Positions 31,443 through 39,314 of a DNA stretch of 46,875 nt are shown piece after piece. Every line of letters starts with the position of its first letter. Positions within the stretch are counted from its first letter, which is position 1. Source of the stretch: UBA6912 sp041611095 (GTDB lineage Bacteria; Actinomycetota; Acidimicrobiia; Spongiisociales; UBA5794); the NCBI GenBank assembly GCA_041611095.1, contig JBFINP010000021.1, forward strand, positions 1 to 46,875. The letters are read 5' to 3'. The position numbers were made by a program, and so were the translations under genes. The notes below the pieces were generated by a model. The model had not been told where the DNA came from, made no database searches, and saw nothing but the letters and a program-made list of their open reading frames with translations.

Positions 31443-32593
31443 CGCCCCAGACATCCCGCCACCACTGCTACTGCGGCCTCGCACTCCTCGACGGTAGGCA
31501 CGAGCGCCAGACGGAGGTAGCCCTCGCCACCCGATCCGAAGAACCGTCCCGGTGAGACGACGACGCCACCCTCCATGAGGCGATCCGTGACGGTCAGGTC
31601 GTCCCCAACCTCGACCCAGAGGTAGAGACCGGCTTGGGAGGCGATCGTCTGATACCCCAGGTCGGCGAACGCCTTGCGGAGAATGACTCGCTTGGCGGCG
31701 AATACCTCCCGCCGGGCCGCGGCATGTTCGTCGTCACTCCACGCCGTGATCGCCGCCGCCTGCACGAACTCGGGCGAGGCGGTTCCGGTGGCGGTGCGCA
31801 GCTTCTTCAGCGCCGCGATCGCCTCGGCGTCGCCGACGACGGCGCCCGACCGGTACCCCGTCATCCCAGACCGCTTCGAGCAGGAGAAGTACGCCAGGAC
31901 ACCGCCCGCACCGGGTCCCGCCACCTGGAGGACCGACGGCGGGCCGGTGGGAAGTGCCTCCGGCTCGTACACGTCGGCGTAGCACTCGTCGGCGAGAAGC
32001 AAGGTGTCGGAGGCCCTCGCCCGATCGACGAGCGTCTCGAGGGTCGCCGCATCGGTCACGGATCCCGTCGGGTTGTGCGGGGAGCACGTCCATACCATCG
32101 CCGCCCGCCGCCACGTTGCATCGTCGATCTGGTCGGCACGGAGCACGAAGTCTCCGGACAACTCGATCGGAGACACGTCGGCGCCGGCGAAGCGGGCGCC
32201 TCGCTCGTAGATCGGGTAGCCAGGTGTTCCGTACACGACCGCATCGCCAGCCCGGCGATCTACGAACGCGAGCGGCGTCGAGAAGATCGACTCCTTGGAG
32301 CCGGAGGTGGGGAGGACCTGGGTGTCGGGGTCGACCGAGACGTCGAACCTGCGGCGGAGATACGCTGCGATGGTCGCTCGCAGCTCGGGCAAGCCCGCCG
32401 TCGTCGGGTATTGCGACACGGCGGGCACGGCCGCCCGCAGCGCATCGGGGATGAAGGGCGGCGTCGGCTCCCGTGGGTCGCCGATCGAGAAGTCGATCAC
32501 GCGCCTCCCTGCTTCTCGCAGCGTTCGCGCCCGCTCGTGGAGGGTCGCGATGGGATAGGCCCCGAGCTCTGCCAGAACGGGATTGACTCGCAT
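31439..32593 (-). CDS. dapC: Succinyldiaminopimelate aminotransferase
   Basis: 384 aa PLP fold-type I aminotransferase. Motifs in order are VIDFSIGDPREPTPPFIPD, LPTSGSKESIF near 95-105, TPGYPIYE, TCSPHNPTGSVTD, LADECYADVY and the PLP lysine in SCSKRSGMTGYRSG (Lys240). Family members transaminate several substrates, but the coupled dapD and dapE fix the role in diaminopimelate synthesis. ATG 32593 follows a TACCGT hexamer by 6 nt and has no Shine-Dalgarno sequence, indicating a leaderless start of the dapCDE operon. Confidence 0.93.
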   Translation of the reverse strand: MRVNPVLAELGAYPIATLHERARTLREAGRRVIDFSIGDPREPTPPFIPDALRAAVPAVSQYPTTAGLPELRATIAAYLRRRFDVSVDPDTQVLPTSGSKESIFSTPLAFVDRRAGDAVVYGTPGYPIYERGARFAGADVSPIELSGDFVLRADQIDDATWRRAAMVWTCSPHNPTGSVTDAATLETLVDRARASDTLLLADECYADVYEPEALPTGPPSVLQVAGPGAGGVLAYFSCSKRSGMTGYRSGAVVGDAEAIAALKKLRTATGTASPEFVQAAAITAWSDDEHAAARREVFAAKRVILRKAFADLGYQTIASQAGLYLWVEVGDDLTVTDRLMEGGVVVSPGRFFGSGGEGYLRLALVPTVEECEAAVAVVAGCLGR

Positions 32594-32599
32594 GGGGCA

Positions 32600-32605
32600 A
32601 CGGTA
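32600..32605 (-). promoter_or_regulatory. -10 hexamer TACCGT before dapC
   Basis: It ends 6 nt before ATG 32593, placing the expected transcription start on the start codon. Confidence 0.42.
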
Positions 32606-32663
32606 GTGCCCTGCACCCGCCGCCAGGCACTTGTCGGACGGCGGGACGGGTCCGGCACCCTCA

Positions 32664-32669
32664 TAAGAT
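32664..32669 (+). promoter_or_regulatory. -10 hexamer TAAGAT before the 133-aa gene
   Basis: It ends 8 nt before GTG 32678, with no Shine-Dalgarno sequence. It supports the GTG over upstream in-frame codons. Confidence 0.42.
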
Positions 32670-32677
32670 GCCTCGCC

Positions 32678-33079
32678 GTGAGCCGGACCCGGTATCGAGT
32701 CGTCTTCACGCTGCTCGGCATCGCCCTCGCAGCGGTGATCGTGCTCGCGGTCGTCCTCAGCCCCAGCGGGCGGGAGACGAAGCTACCGGCAGCGGTCGAC
32801 TCCTACGCCCCGGTCGATGGCGCCACCGTCCTCCGTCAGACCCAGCTGGTCATCGATATGGCACCGGGTTACGACATCGATCTGGTCGTCGACGGCGTGG
32901 CGATTCCCGACGCCGAGATCGACGTGATACCCGAGACGGGTCGATTCACCTGGACACCCGGCCCCGACAAGACGTTGGCCGAGTGGGCGCCTGGGCTACA
33001 TGCGATCGCCGTGGACTGGGATCGCTCCTCCGGGCTCCCCGACCCGGGCTCACTCCGCTGGAGCTTCCGAGTGCAGTGA
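32678..33079 (+). CDS. Small membrane-anchored protein, unknown function
   Basis: 133 aa from GTG 32678. One N-terminal membrane helix (about 8-28, VVFTLLGIALAAVIVLAVVL) leaves ~105 residues outside. These look like a single beta-sandwich domain: AVDSYAPVDGATVLRQTQLVID, then DIDLVVDGVAIPD and ending PDPGSLRWSFRVQ. The pattern recalls Ig-like or 'bacterial surface' domains that carry a substrate-mimicking PxxG start, but I do not assign a family. It is convergent with the MFS gene and divergent from dapC. The true start is supported by the promoter hexamer; the long upstream open frame is antisense to dapC. Confidence 0.78.
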   Translation: MSRTRYRVVFTLLGIALAAVIVLAVVLSPSGRETKLPAAVDSYAPVDGATVLRQTQLVIDMAPGYDIDLVVDGVAIPDAEIDVIPETGRFTWTPGPDKTLAEWAPGLHAIAVDWDRSSGLPDPGSLRWSFRVQ

Positions 33080-33093
33080 CCCGCCGCCACGCC

Positions 33094-34539
33094 TCAGACG
33101 GGCGCGGAGCGGACGCGTCGGTCGGAGACGAGCCCCCACAGGGCGAGAGCCAGCGCAACGGTCATCAAGAGGGCGATCACAGCCATTGCGTCCCGCAGGC
33201 CGGCGACTTGCGCTTCGGCAGGGGCGTCGGTGGGATCGACCGTCACGCCCGCCCGGGCGGCCACACGGGCCGACCACAGCGTGGCGATGACGGCGATACC
33301 GGTGATCTGACCGGTGATGCGGGTGATCGTGAGCATCCCTGACGTGACACCGAGTCGGTGCGTGGGCACCGCCCCGAGCACCGCACTGTTGTTGGGCGAC
33401 TGGAACACACCGATCCCGACGCCGACGGGGATGGTGAGCAGCACGTAGGCGAACCCCGACGTGTCGACCGACAGCGCCGTGAGACCCAAGTACGCCGCGG
33501 CCATGATGGCGAGACCGCTCACGAGCACCGGCCACGATCCGATCTTGTCCGACAACCAGCCCGAGCCCGGCGCCACGACCCCCAATGCCAGCGGTGCGCC
33601 CACCAACAACAAACCCATGGTCCGCGTGTCGAAACCGAGCACGTCCTGGAGGTAGAACGGGGCAAGCAGGAACAACCCGGCGATGGCGACGAACGAGAGC
33701 CAGCCACACAAGAGGTTGACCGTCAGCCGCGGGTTGCTGAAGAGGGCGAGATCGAGCATCGGCGACGCCACCCGCCGCTCGACGCGAATGAAGAACGCGG
33801 TTGCCACGAGGGAGACCGCCAAGAGGCCCAGCACGGCGGCGTCTCCCATCCCGACGTCCTGGGCGAGCGTCAAACCGAGCATGAGCGAGAGCAGCGCCGC
33901 GAAGAACGTGGCCCCGCCCACGTAGTCGAAGCGTTCACCGCCGGGCGGCGTCACCGCCGGGACGAAGCGGTGCGCCGTTGCCGTACCGATCACACCCACC
34001 GGGAGGTTGACGAGGAAGATCCACCGCCACGACAGCGCATCGATGATGAGCCCGCCGACCGCCGGCCCGATTGCGATGCCGATGGAGACGATGGCTCCGC
34101 CGATGCCGAGCGCTCGCCCCCGCTCCGTGGGCGGGAAGGCTTCGGTGAGGATGGCGAATCCGAGGGCGAAGATCATCGCCGCACCGACGCCCTGCACGAC
34201 ACGGAAGCCGATCAGCCACCCGACTCCCGGGGCCAGGCCACACAGCGTCGAGCCGACCGTGAAGAGGGCGAACCCGGAGGTGTAGATCGGCTTCTTGCCG
34301 ATCATGTCGCCGACGCGGCCGATGGCGAGGGTGAGAGTGGCGAGGGTCAGCAGATAGCCGATCACCACCCACTGCACGACCGGGAACGTGGTGTTCAACT
34401 CGGTGACGAGGGTCGGCAATGCGATGTTGACGATGCTCCCGTCGATCGTGCCGAGGAAGATGCCCATCGCGATGGCGACCAGCACCAGCCACTTTCGGCT
34501 GTAGTCGACGCCGGGCGGCGGGTGGATCGGAGCAGACAC
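33094..34539 (-). CDS. MFS drug:H+ antiporter, DHA2 (14-helix) family
   Basis: 481 aa from GTG 34539 with GGAGG 6 nt upstream. Motif A is GRVGDMIGKKPIY at about 74-86. Motif C-like IGPAVGGLIID and the DHA2 N-terminal signature LGTIDGSIVNIALPTL are present. About 14 helices are predicted, as in EmrB/QacA transporters. Such proteins export hydrophobic drugs, dyes or metabolites by proton exchange; the substrate here is unknown. No regulator is adjacent. It diverges from the K+ channel gene across ~118 bp. Confidence 0.92.
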   Translation of the reverse strand: MSAPIHPPPGVDYSRKWLVLVAIAMGIFLGTIDGSIVNIALPTLVTELNTTFPVVQWVVIGYLLTLATLTLAIGRVGDMIGKKPIYTSGFALFTVGSTLCGLAPGVGWLIGFRVVQGVGAAMIFALGFAILTEAFPPTERGRALGIGGAIVSIGIAIGPAVGGLIIDALSWRWIFLVNLPVGVIGTATAHRFVPAVTPPGGERFDYVGGATFFAALLSLMLGLTLAQDVGMGDAAVLGLLAVSLVATAFFIRVERRVASPMLDLALFSNPRLTVNLLCGWLSFVAIAGLFLLAPFYLQDVLGFDTRTMGLLLVGAPLALGVVAPGSGWLSDKIGSWPVLVSGLAIMAAAYLGLTALSVDTSGFAYVLLTIPVGVGIGVFQSPNNSAVLGAVPTHRLGVTSGMLTITRITGQITGIAVIATLWSARVAARAGVTVDPTDAPAEAQVAGLRDAMAVIALLMTVALALALWGLVSDRRVRSAPV

Positions 34540-34657
34540 GTGAGGCCTCCGGTTGCGGCCGGCCGAGGCTACTCCGTGACGTCGCAGCCGCTTGCTCCGC
34601 AGCGCACTTCCCGCCCCGATCCGCGATCATGCAGCCGCACATGAGCCGGGAGCACAC

Positions 34658-35653
34658 GTGAGCGAGCGCCAGCGCGTGGCGTGGGGCGCGATCATCGTCG
34701 CCGCCGTCGTGGTGGTCGGAACGATCGGCTACATGATCCTGTCGGACCTCACGGTGCTCGGAGCGCTCTACCTGACGGTGATCACGATCAGCTCGGTGGG
34801 GTATGCAGAGCCGCCCGGCGGCTTCACCACCGCAGGGCAGGCGTTCACGATGGGCGTGATCGTGTTCGGTTTGGGTGCGGCGTTCTACACCGCGGTGGCG
34901 GCGCTGGAGATCGGTATCGACGAGGCGGTCGGCGGACGCCGCCAGCAACGACGGGAGGAGCGGATGATCGCAAGGCTGGAGGGCCACGCCATCGTGTGCG
35001 GATTCGGCCGGGTTGGAACGAGTGTGTCGACCCGGCTCTCCGTCCAACACCTCGATCTCGTCGTCATCGACGACAACGAGGCCCGCATCGACCTGGCGCG
35101 CGCCCTCGGCCACCCCGTGATCCAAGGGAATGCGACCCACGAGGACGTGCTCAGCGCTGCCGGCCTCGACCGGGCCCGGGTGCTGATCGCATGCGTGCAC
35201 AGCGACGCCGAGAACCTGTCCATCGTGCTGTCGGCGCGCGCCCGTGAGCCCGATCTCTACATCCTGGCGCGGGCGTCGGAGCTCGAGGCCGAGCGCCGCT
35301 TGAAGCTGGCAGGTGCCGACCGGGTGATCACGCCGCCCGAGGTGGGCGCCGAGCGACTCGCCGCGCTCGTGCTGCATCCAGGCCTCACGGAGTTCATCGA
35401 CATCGCCGCCGGGGGGACCCTCTTCGAGTTCCGGGTGGAGGAGTTACTGGTCGGGTTCGAATCGCCGCTGGCAGGGCGCACGCTCGCTGCCGCACGGATC
35501 CGGACGGAGACCGGAGCATCGATCCTCGCCATTCGACACGGGGACGGGCGCGCCACCACGAACCCGCCTCCCGAGATGATGATCGAGCCCAAGGACACGC
35601 TCGTTGCGATGGGAACCGTCGAGCAACTGCGGCTACTCGAGAGCCTCGTCTGA
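34658..35653 (+). CDS. Two-helix potassium channel with RCK domains
   Basis: 331 aa from GTG 34658, with GGGAG 5 nt upstream. The first ~80 residues hold two membrane helices and a pore loop: LYLTVITISSVGYAEPPGG, with the selectivity filter at SVGYAE (46-51) in place of the usual VGYGD. A cytosolic RCK_N domain follows, with nucleotide motif AIVCGFGRVGTSVS and the acidic VVIDDN, then an RCK_C domain (EFRVEELLVGFESPLAGRT split as FRVEELLVGFESPLAGRT). Such channels form tetramers gated by nucleotide or Ca at the RCK ring. The Gly-to-Ala change in the filter is the odd feature. Confidence 0.9.
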   Translation: MSERQRVAWGAIIVAAVVVVGTIGYMILSDLTVLGALYLTVITISSVGYAEPPGGFTTAGQAFTMGVIVFGLGAAFYTAVAALEIGIDEAVGGRRQQRREERMIARLEGHAIVCGFGRVGTSVSTRLSVQHLDLVVIDDNEARIDLARALGHPVIQGNATHEDVLSAAGLDRARVLIACVHSDAENLSIVLSARAREPDLYILARASELEAERRLKLAGADRVITPPEVGAERLAALVLHPGLTEFIDIAAGGTLFEFRVEELLVGFESPLAGRTLAAARIRTETGASILAIRHGDGRATTNPPPEMMIEPKDTLVAMGTVEQLRLLESLV

Positions 35654-35675
35654 CTTGCGGGTGTGGGACGGGGAC

Positions 35676-37715
35676 CTACTCGGCGTCCACGGTCCCTACC
35701 CCTTCGGCGAGAAGGCGCACGAAGGCCGCCTCGTCGAGGACCGGCACGCCCAGCTCCTGGGCCTTCACCAGCTTCGAGCCGGGGTTGGCGCCTGCGACCA
35801 CGGCCGTGGTCTTCTTCGACACAGAGCCCACCACCTTGCCACCCCGCTCCTCGACGGCTTGCTTTGCGCCGTCCCGACTGAACCCCTCGAGGGTGCCGGT
35901 CACCACCACGCTCACCCCGGAGAGGACCTCCGCAAGCGGGCTTGCCTCGGGCTCGGGGTCCTCGAGCCGCACCCCGGCATCCGCCAGCTTCTGCACGAGC
36001 CGCTGGTTCTCGGGGTCGGCCGACCACTCGGCCACCGAGCGGGCGATCTCGGGGCCGATGCCCTCGATGGTCACGATGTCCTCCTCGCCCGCCGTCATCA
36101 GGGCGGGCACCGAGCGGTATTTGCGGGCGAGGGTCCGGGCCACCGTGCCCCCGACGAGCGGGATGCCCAGCGCGGTGATCAGCCGGCCCACCGGCCGGTC
36201 CTTGGCGTCTTCGATGGCCGCCATGAGGTTGCGCACCGAGACCTCGCCCCATCCCTCGTAGCCGAGCAGCGTGTCGGGATCGAGCGTGAAGATGTCGGCG
36301 GGGTCGGAGATGACGCCCTCTGACAACAGGAGATCGACCGTCTTGTACCCGAGGCCTTCGATGTCCATGCCGCCCCGCGAGGCGAAGTGGAAGAGGTATT
36401 CCCGCAGCCGGCTCGGACAGGCGAAGCCGCCGGTGCACTTGGCCTTTGCCTCGCCTTCGGGGAGGACGATCGGGTTACCACAGAACGGGCAGGTGGCGGG
36501 CATGTGCCACACCTCGGCGCCGGGCGGGCGCAGCGACTCGACCGGCCCGACCACCTCGGGGATGACATCACCGGCGCGGCGGACGATCACCGTGTCACCT
36601 ATGCGGACGTCCTTGCGCTGCAGCTCGCCTTCGTTGTGGAGGGTTGCGTTGGTCACCGACACGCCGCCGACGAAGACCGGCTCCAGAACCGCAAACGGGG
36701 TCACGGCCCCGGTGCGACCGACGTTGATCTGGATGTCGCGCAGGAGGGTCGTCTTCTCCTCGGGCGGCATCTTGTAGGCCACCGCCCAGCGGGGGCTCTT
36801 CGCCGTGAAACCGGCCTCCGCCTGGTCCGCCAGCGAATCGACCTTGATGACGACGCCGTCCGTCTCAAAGTCGTTGGCGTGGCGATGGGCGAGAGCCTCG
36901 GCGACGTAGGCCTCGACGGAGGCGAGATCGGGTACGAGCCGGTTGGCGGGGTTGACCCGCAGCCCGAGGTCACGCAGCCACTCCATGGACTCCCAGTGAG
37001 AGGTGAACGCCGGGCCCGCTTCGACGTGCCCGAGCTGGTAGACCCAGATGCTCAGCTTTCGCTCGGCCGTCTTGGCGGGATCCTTCTGACGGACCGATCC
37101 CGCCGCGGTGTTGCGGGGGTTCACGTAAGGCCGCTCCCCCAGCTCGGCCTGGCGTGCGTTGAGCTCTTCGAACGCCGACACCGGCATGTAGATCTCGCCG
37201 CGCACTTCCATGAGTGGCGCGGGGTCGCCGCGCAGGATCAGCGGGACCGCCTCGATCGTACGTACGTTTGCCGTGACGTCCTCGCCGGTGACTCCGTCGC
37301 CGCGCGTCGCCGCCTGGACGAGGCGGCCGCCCTCGTACGTGATCGACACGGCGAGACCGTCGATCTTCAGCTCGCAGACGTAGCCGGACGGTTCCCTCCC
37401 GAGGACACGGGCGAGGCGCGCCTGCCACGCTTCGAGCTTCTCGATGGACACGGCGTTGTCGAGCGAGAACATGCGCAGCCGGTGGGTGACGGGAGCGAAC
37501 GCGTCGCCCACCGGTGCGCCGACGCGCTGCGTCGGTGAATCGGGGGTGATCAGCTCAGGATGCGCCTCCTCGATGGCCTGGAGCTCGCGGAGAAGCGTGT
37601 CGTACTCGGCGTCGGACACCTCTGGCTCGTCGAGCACGTAGTACCGGTGGTTGTGGTGGTGGATCAGCTCGCGCAGCTCGGCGGCGCGTCCCGCGGGGTC
37701 GCTCACGGCCCGCAT
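35676..37715 (-). CDS. ligA: NAD-dependent DNA ligase
   Basis: 679 aa, full length. It seals nicks using NAD+. The N-terminal Ia domain has HNHRYYVLDEPEVSDAEYD, and the adenylation lysine is Lys117 in CELKIDGLA. The OB-fold follows at about 320-400, a C4 zinc finger is at about 410-435 (CPFCGNP, then CTGGFACPSR), the helix-hairpin-helix region is at about 440-580 and a BRCT domain ends the protein. ATG 37715 is used; GTG 37706 is an alternative, and neither has a strong ribosome site. In M. tuberculosis ligA (Rv3014c) sits in the same relative place upstream of gatCAB. Confidence 0.97.
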   Translation of the reverse strand: MRAVSDPAGRAAELRELIHHHNHRYYVLDEPEVSDAEYDTLLRELQAIEEAHPELITPDSPTQRVGAPVGDAFAPVTHRLRMFSLDNAVSIEKLEAWQARLARVLGREPSGYVCELKIDGLAVSITYEGGRLVQAATRGDGVTGEDVTANVRTIEAVPLILRGDPAPLMEVRGEIYMPVSAFEELNARQAELGERPYVNPRNTAAGSVRQKDPAKTAERKLSIWVYQLGHVEAGPAFTSHWESMEWLRDLGLRVNPANRLVPDLASVEAYVAEALAHRHANDFETDGVVIKVDSLADQAEAGFTAKSPRWAVAYKMPPEEKTTLLRDIQINVGRTGAVTPFAVLEPVFVGGVSVTNATLHNEGELQRKDVRIGDTVIVRRAGDVIPEVVGPVESLRPPGAEVWHMPATCPFCGNPIVLPEGEAKAKCTGGFACPSRLREYLFHFASRGGMDIEGLGYKTVDLLLSEGVISDPADIFTLDPDTLLGYEGWGEVSVRNLMAAIEDAKDRPVGRLITALGIPLVGGTVARTLARKYRSVPALMTAGEEDIVTIEGIGPEIARSVAEWSADPENQRLVQKLADAGVRLEDPEPEASPLAEVLSGVSVVVTGTLEGFSRDGAKQAVEERGGKVVGSVSKKTTAVVAGANPGSKLVKAQELGVPVLDEAAFVRLLAEGVGTVDAE

Positions 37716-37752
37716 TCTGGCGGATCACGAGGTGGGTGTGCGGCGCCGGGCG

Positions 37753-38202
37753 TCAATCGATGAGGGGCGTCCCGCCACCGGTGAGCGCATGAAGGATCGC
37801 CGGGAGATCGGCGGTCATGACTTCAGCGGGGTCGAGATCATCGGGGCCGAACCAAGAGGTATCGACCAGCTCGCCATCTCCTACCCCCACACGCCGGCCG
37901 AGCGTCCCCCGAAAAACGACGCCCACGAACTGTACGACCCGCCCGTCGGGGTAGTCGTGACGCTGCGTAGCGGGGTTCGACAGCACGGCAACGATGCGTC
38001 CGAGCTCGACCTCCACCCCCAACTCCTCGCGGCATTCACGGAGCGCACATTGCGAGAACGACTCGCCAAACTCGAGCTTTCCGCCGGGAAGACACCACGT
38101 GGCATCGTCGCTGCGGCGCCCGAGGAGGATGCGTCCGTACGCGTCGAGAATCGCCACCGCGGCGGTCGGCACCACGTCGCCTACCGTTTGCAGGTCCTCC
38201 AT
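37753..38202 (-). CDS. Nudix hydrolase
   Basis: 149 aa from ATG 38202; upstream in-frame codons are antisense to the isochorismatase gene. The Nudix box is complete: G-K-LEFGESFSQCALRECREELGVE, seen as GGKLEFGESFSQ followed by ALRECREELGV, which binds Mg and cleaves nucleoside diphosphate-X compounds. The start TVGDVVPTAAVAILDAYGRILLGRR is typical of MutT/ADP-ribose-type members (shown as VPTAAVAILDAYGRILLGRR). The substrate cannot be told from sequence. A TACATT hexamer ends 6 nt upstream. Confidence 0.92.
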   Translation of the reverse strand: MEDLQTVGDVVPTAAVAILDAYGRILLGRRSDDATWCLPGGKLEFGESFSQCALRECREELGVEVELGRIVAVLSNPATQRHDYPDGRVVQFVGVVFRGTLGRRVGVGDGELVDTSWFGPDDLDPAEVMTADLPAILHALTGGGTPLID

Positions 38203-38208
38203 GGTGCG

Positions 38209-38214
38209 AATGTA
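38209..38214 (-). promoter_or_regulatory. -10 hexamer TACATT before the Nudix gene
   Basis: It ends 6 nt before ATG 38202 and faces away from the isochorismatase promoter in the 64-bp divergent region. Confidence 0.42.
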
Positions 38215-38253
38215 ACCCGCACCCGAACGGGGGGTGCCCTTTCCTGCGGGCGC

Positions 38254-38259
38254 TACCGT
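38254..38259 (+). promoter_or_regulatory. -10 hexamer TACCGT before the isochorismatase-like gene
   Basis: It ends 7 nt before GTG 38267. An alternative GTG at 38234 lies upstream of this hexamer, so the promoter supports the shorter protein. Confidence 0.42.
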
Positions 38260-38266
38260 CCCGGCC

Positions 38267-38821
38267 GTGCAAAACGACCTCAGCTCGACCGCCCTCCTCG
38301 TCGTCGACGTCCAGATGGGCTTCGACGATCCGGTGTGGGGACGGCGCAACAACCCGGCGTGTGAGGAGAACATCGCCGCCCTGATCGGCGCATGGCGTGA
38401 CGCAGGCCGGCCCATCGTGTTCGTGCGTCACGACTCGGTCCTCCCGAACTCGCCGCTTCGTCCCGACCGGCCCGGGAACGCGCTGCGCCCCGAGGTGTCC
38501 GGTGAGCCCGACCTCCTCGTCACGAAGAGCGTGAACTCGGCATTCCTCGGCGAGCCCGACCTCGATGCGTGGCTCCGGGAACGGGGTATCAGAGGAGTGG
38601 CGATCGTCGGCGTCCAGACCAACTACTGCTGCGAGACGACGGCACGCATGGCCGGCAACCTCGGCTACGACACGTTGTTCGTGCTCGACGCGACCCACAC
38701 GTTCGATCTCCCCGCGTTCGGGGGCGGGACGATCTCGGCCGATGAGCTGGCTCGGGTCACCGCCAGCAACCTCAATGGCGAGTTCGCCGAGGTGATGATG
38801 ACAGCGGACCTGCTGGCCTGA
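38267..38821 (+). CDS. Isochorismatase-like cysteine hydrolase
   Basis: 184 aa from GTG 38267. The catalytic triad of the family is visible: Asp14 in LLVVDVQMGFD, Lys87 in LLVTKSVNSAF and Cys121 in VGVQTNYCCETTARMAG. A second Cys directly follows the catalytic one. The family hydrolyses amides and related bonds (nicotinamide, N-carbamoylsarcosine, ureidoacrylate, isochorismate); I cannot choose between them. Ureidoacrylate-type chemistry would link to the preTA pyrimidine pathway 21 kb away, but that is speculation. Confidence 0.9.
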   Translation: MQNDLSSTALLVVDVQMGFDDPVWGRRNNPACEENIAALIGAWRDAGRPIVFVRHDSVLPNSPLRPDRPGNALRPEVSGEPDLLVTKSVNSAFLGEPDLDAWLRERGIRGVAIVGVQTNYCCETTARMAGNLGYDTLFVLDATHTFDLPAFGGGTISADELARVTASNLNGEFAEVMMTADLLA

Positions 38822-38885
38822 GGGCACGAGCACGTATCTCACACGTGGGCCCAGGCATCTCGACCTCGCTCGATTGTGGGCTGCC

Positions 38886-39044
38886 TCACGACCCTGCGGA
38901 CCGCAACCGAGCGACGATCCGCTCGAACTCGCGATCGATCCGCTCCTGACGCGTCTCGAACAAGGTCCCGGCGGCCCAACCCCAACCGACTGCGCCGGCA
39001 ATGACCGCCAGCGCCGACACCACTACGAACACCACCACGATCAC
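38886..39044 (-). CDS. Small single-helix membrane protein, unknown
   Basis: 52 aa from GTG 39044, with TAGGTG about 5 nt upstream. One hydrophobic helix (VIVVVFVVVSALAVIAGAVG) is followed by WGWAAGTLF and a charged, probably coiled helix (ETRQERIDREFERIVARLR). A longer frame from 39137 exists but adds low-complexity sequence. It is convergent with the isochorismatase-like gene. I do not recognise it; helix-plus-charged-tail layout is common in small regulators of membrane complexes. Confidence 0.5.
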   Translation of the reverse strand: MIVVVFVVVSALAVIAGAVGWGWAAGTLFETRQERIDREFERIVARLRSAGS

Positions 39045-39314
39045 TACGCACCTACCCGACTGGCCGCCATGTCTCGACCCGGCACTGTAGTGGCCGCCAG
39101 GCGCTGGGCGCGAGGCGGCGCCGGCGCCCGCAACCAATCAGGGCCGAACGGCCCTACCACGGTCGGCTCCCCGTCGAGCGCGATGGGACCACACCGCCAT
39201 GCGGCTCCCCGGTCGTCGTCGGCTGCGCATTGCCGGCCGAGACGTCGGAGCGGGATGTGATCCGCCGCTGCGGCGTGCAGCTCGCGGGAGGCGCACCGAG
39301 CTCGGAGGTGAGCC
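39045..39314. other. Intergenic region upstream of the MMPL transporter
   Basis: About 270 bp without a supported gene. It should hold divergent promoters for the 52-aa gene and the MMPL gene, though no clear -10/-35 pair was found. The perfect 10-bp palindrome CCGAGCTCGG (39296-39305) touches the MMPL Shine-Dalgarno GGAGG and may be an operator. Confidence 0.4.

Noticed and set aside
30636..31484. Longer DapD starting at 31484
   Set aside because: It would overlap dapC by 46 nt and add a Gly/Ser-rich tail. ATG 31442 gives the 4-nt overlap used throughout this operon.
33358..34644. 428-codon plus-strand frame opposite the MFS gene
   Set aside because: It is highly charged and repetitive (Arg/Glu/Asp/His), a complement-strand artefact of a hydrophobic protein gene.
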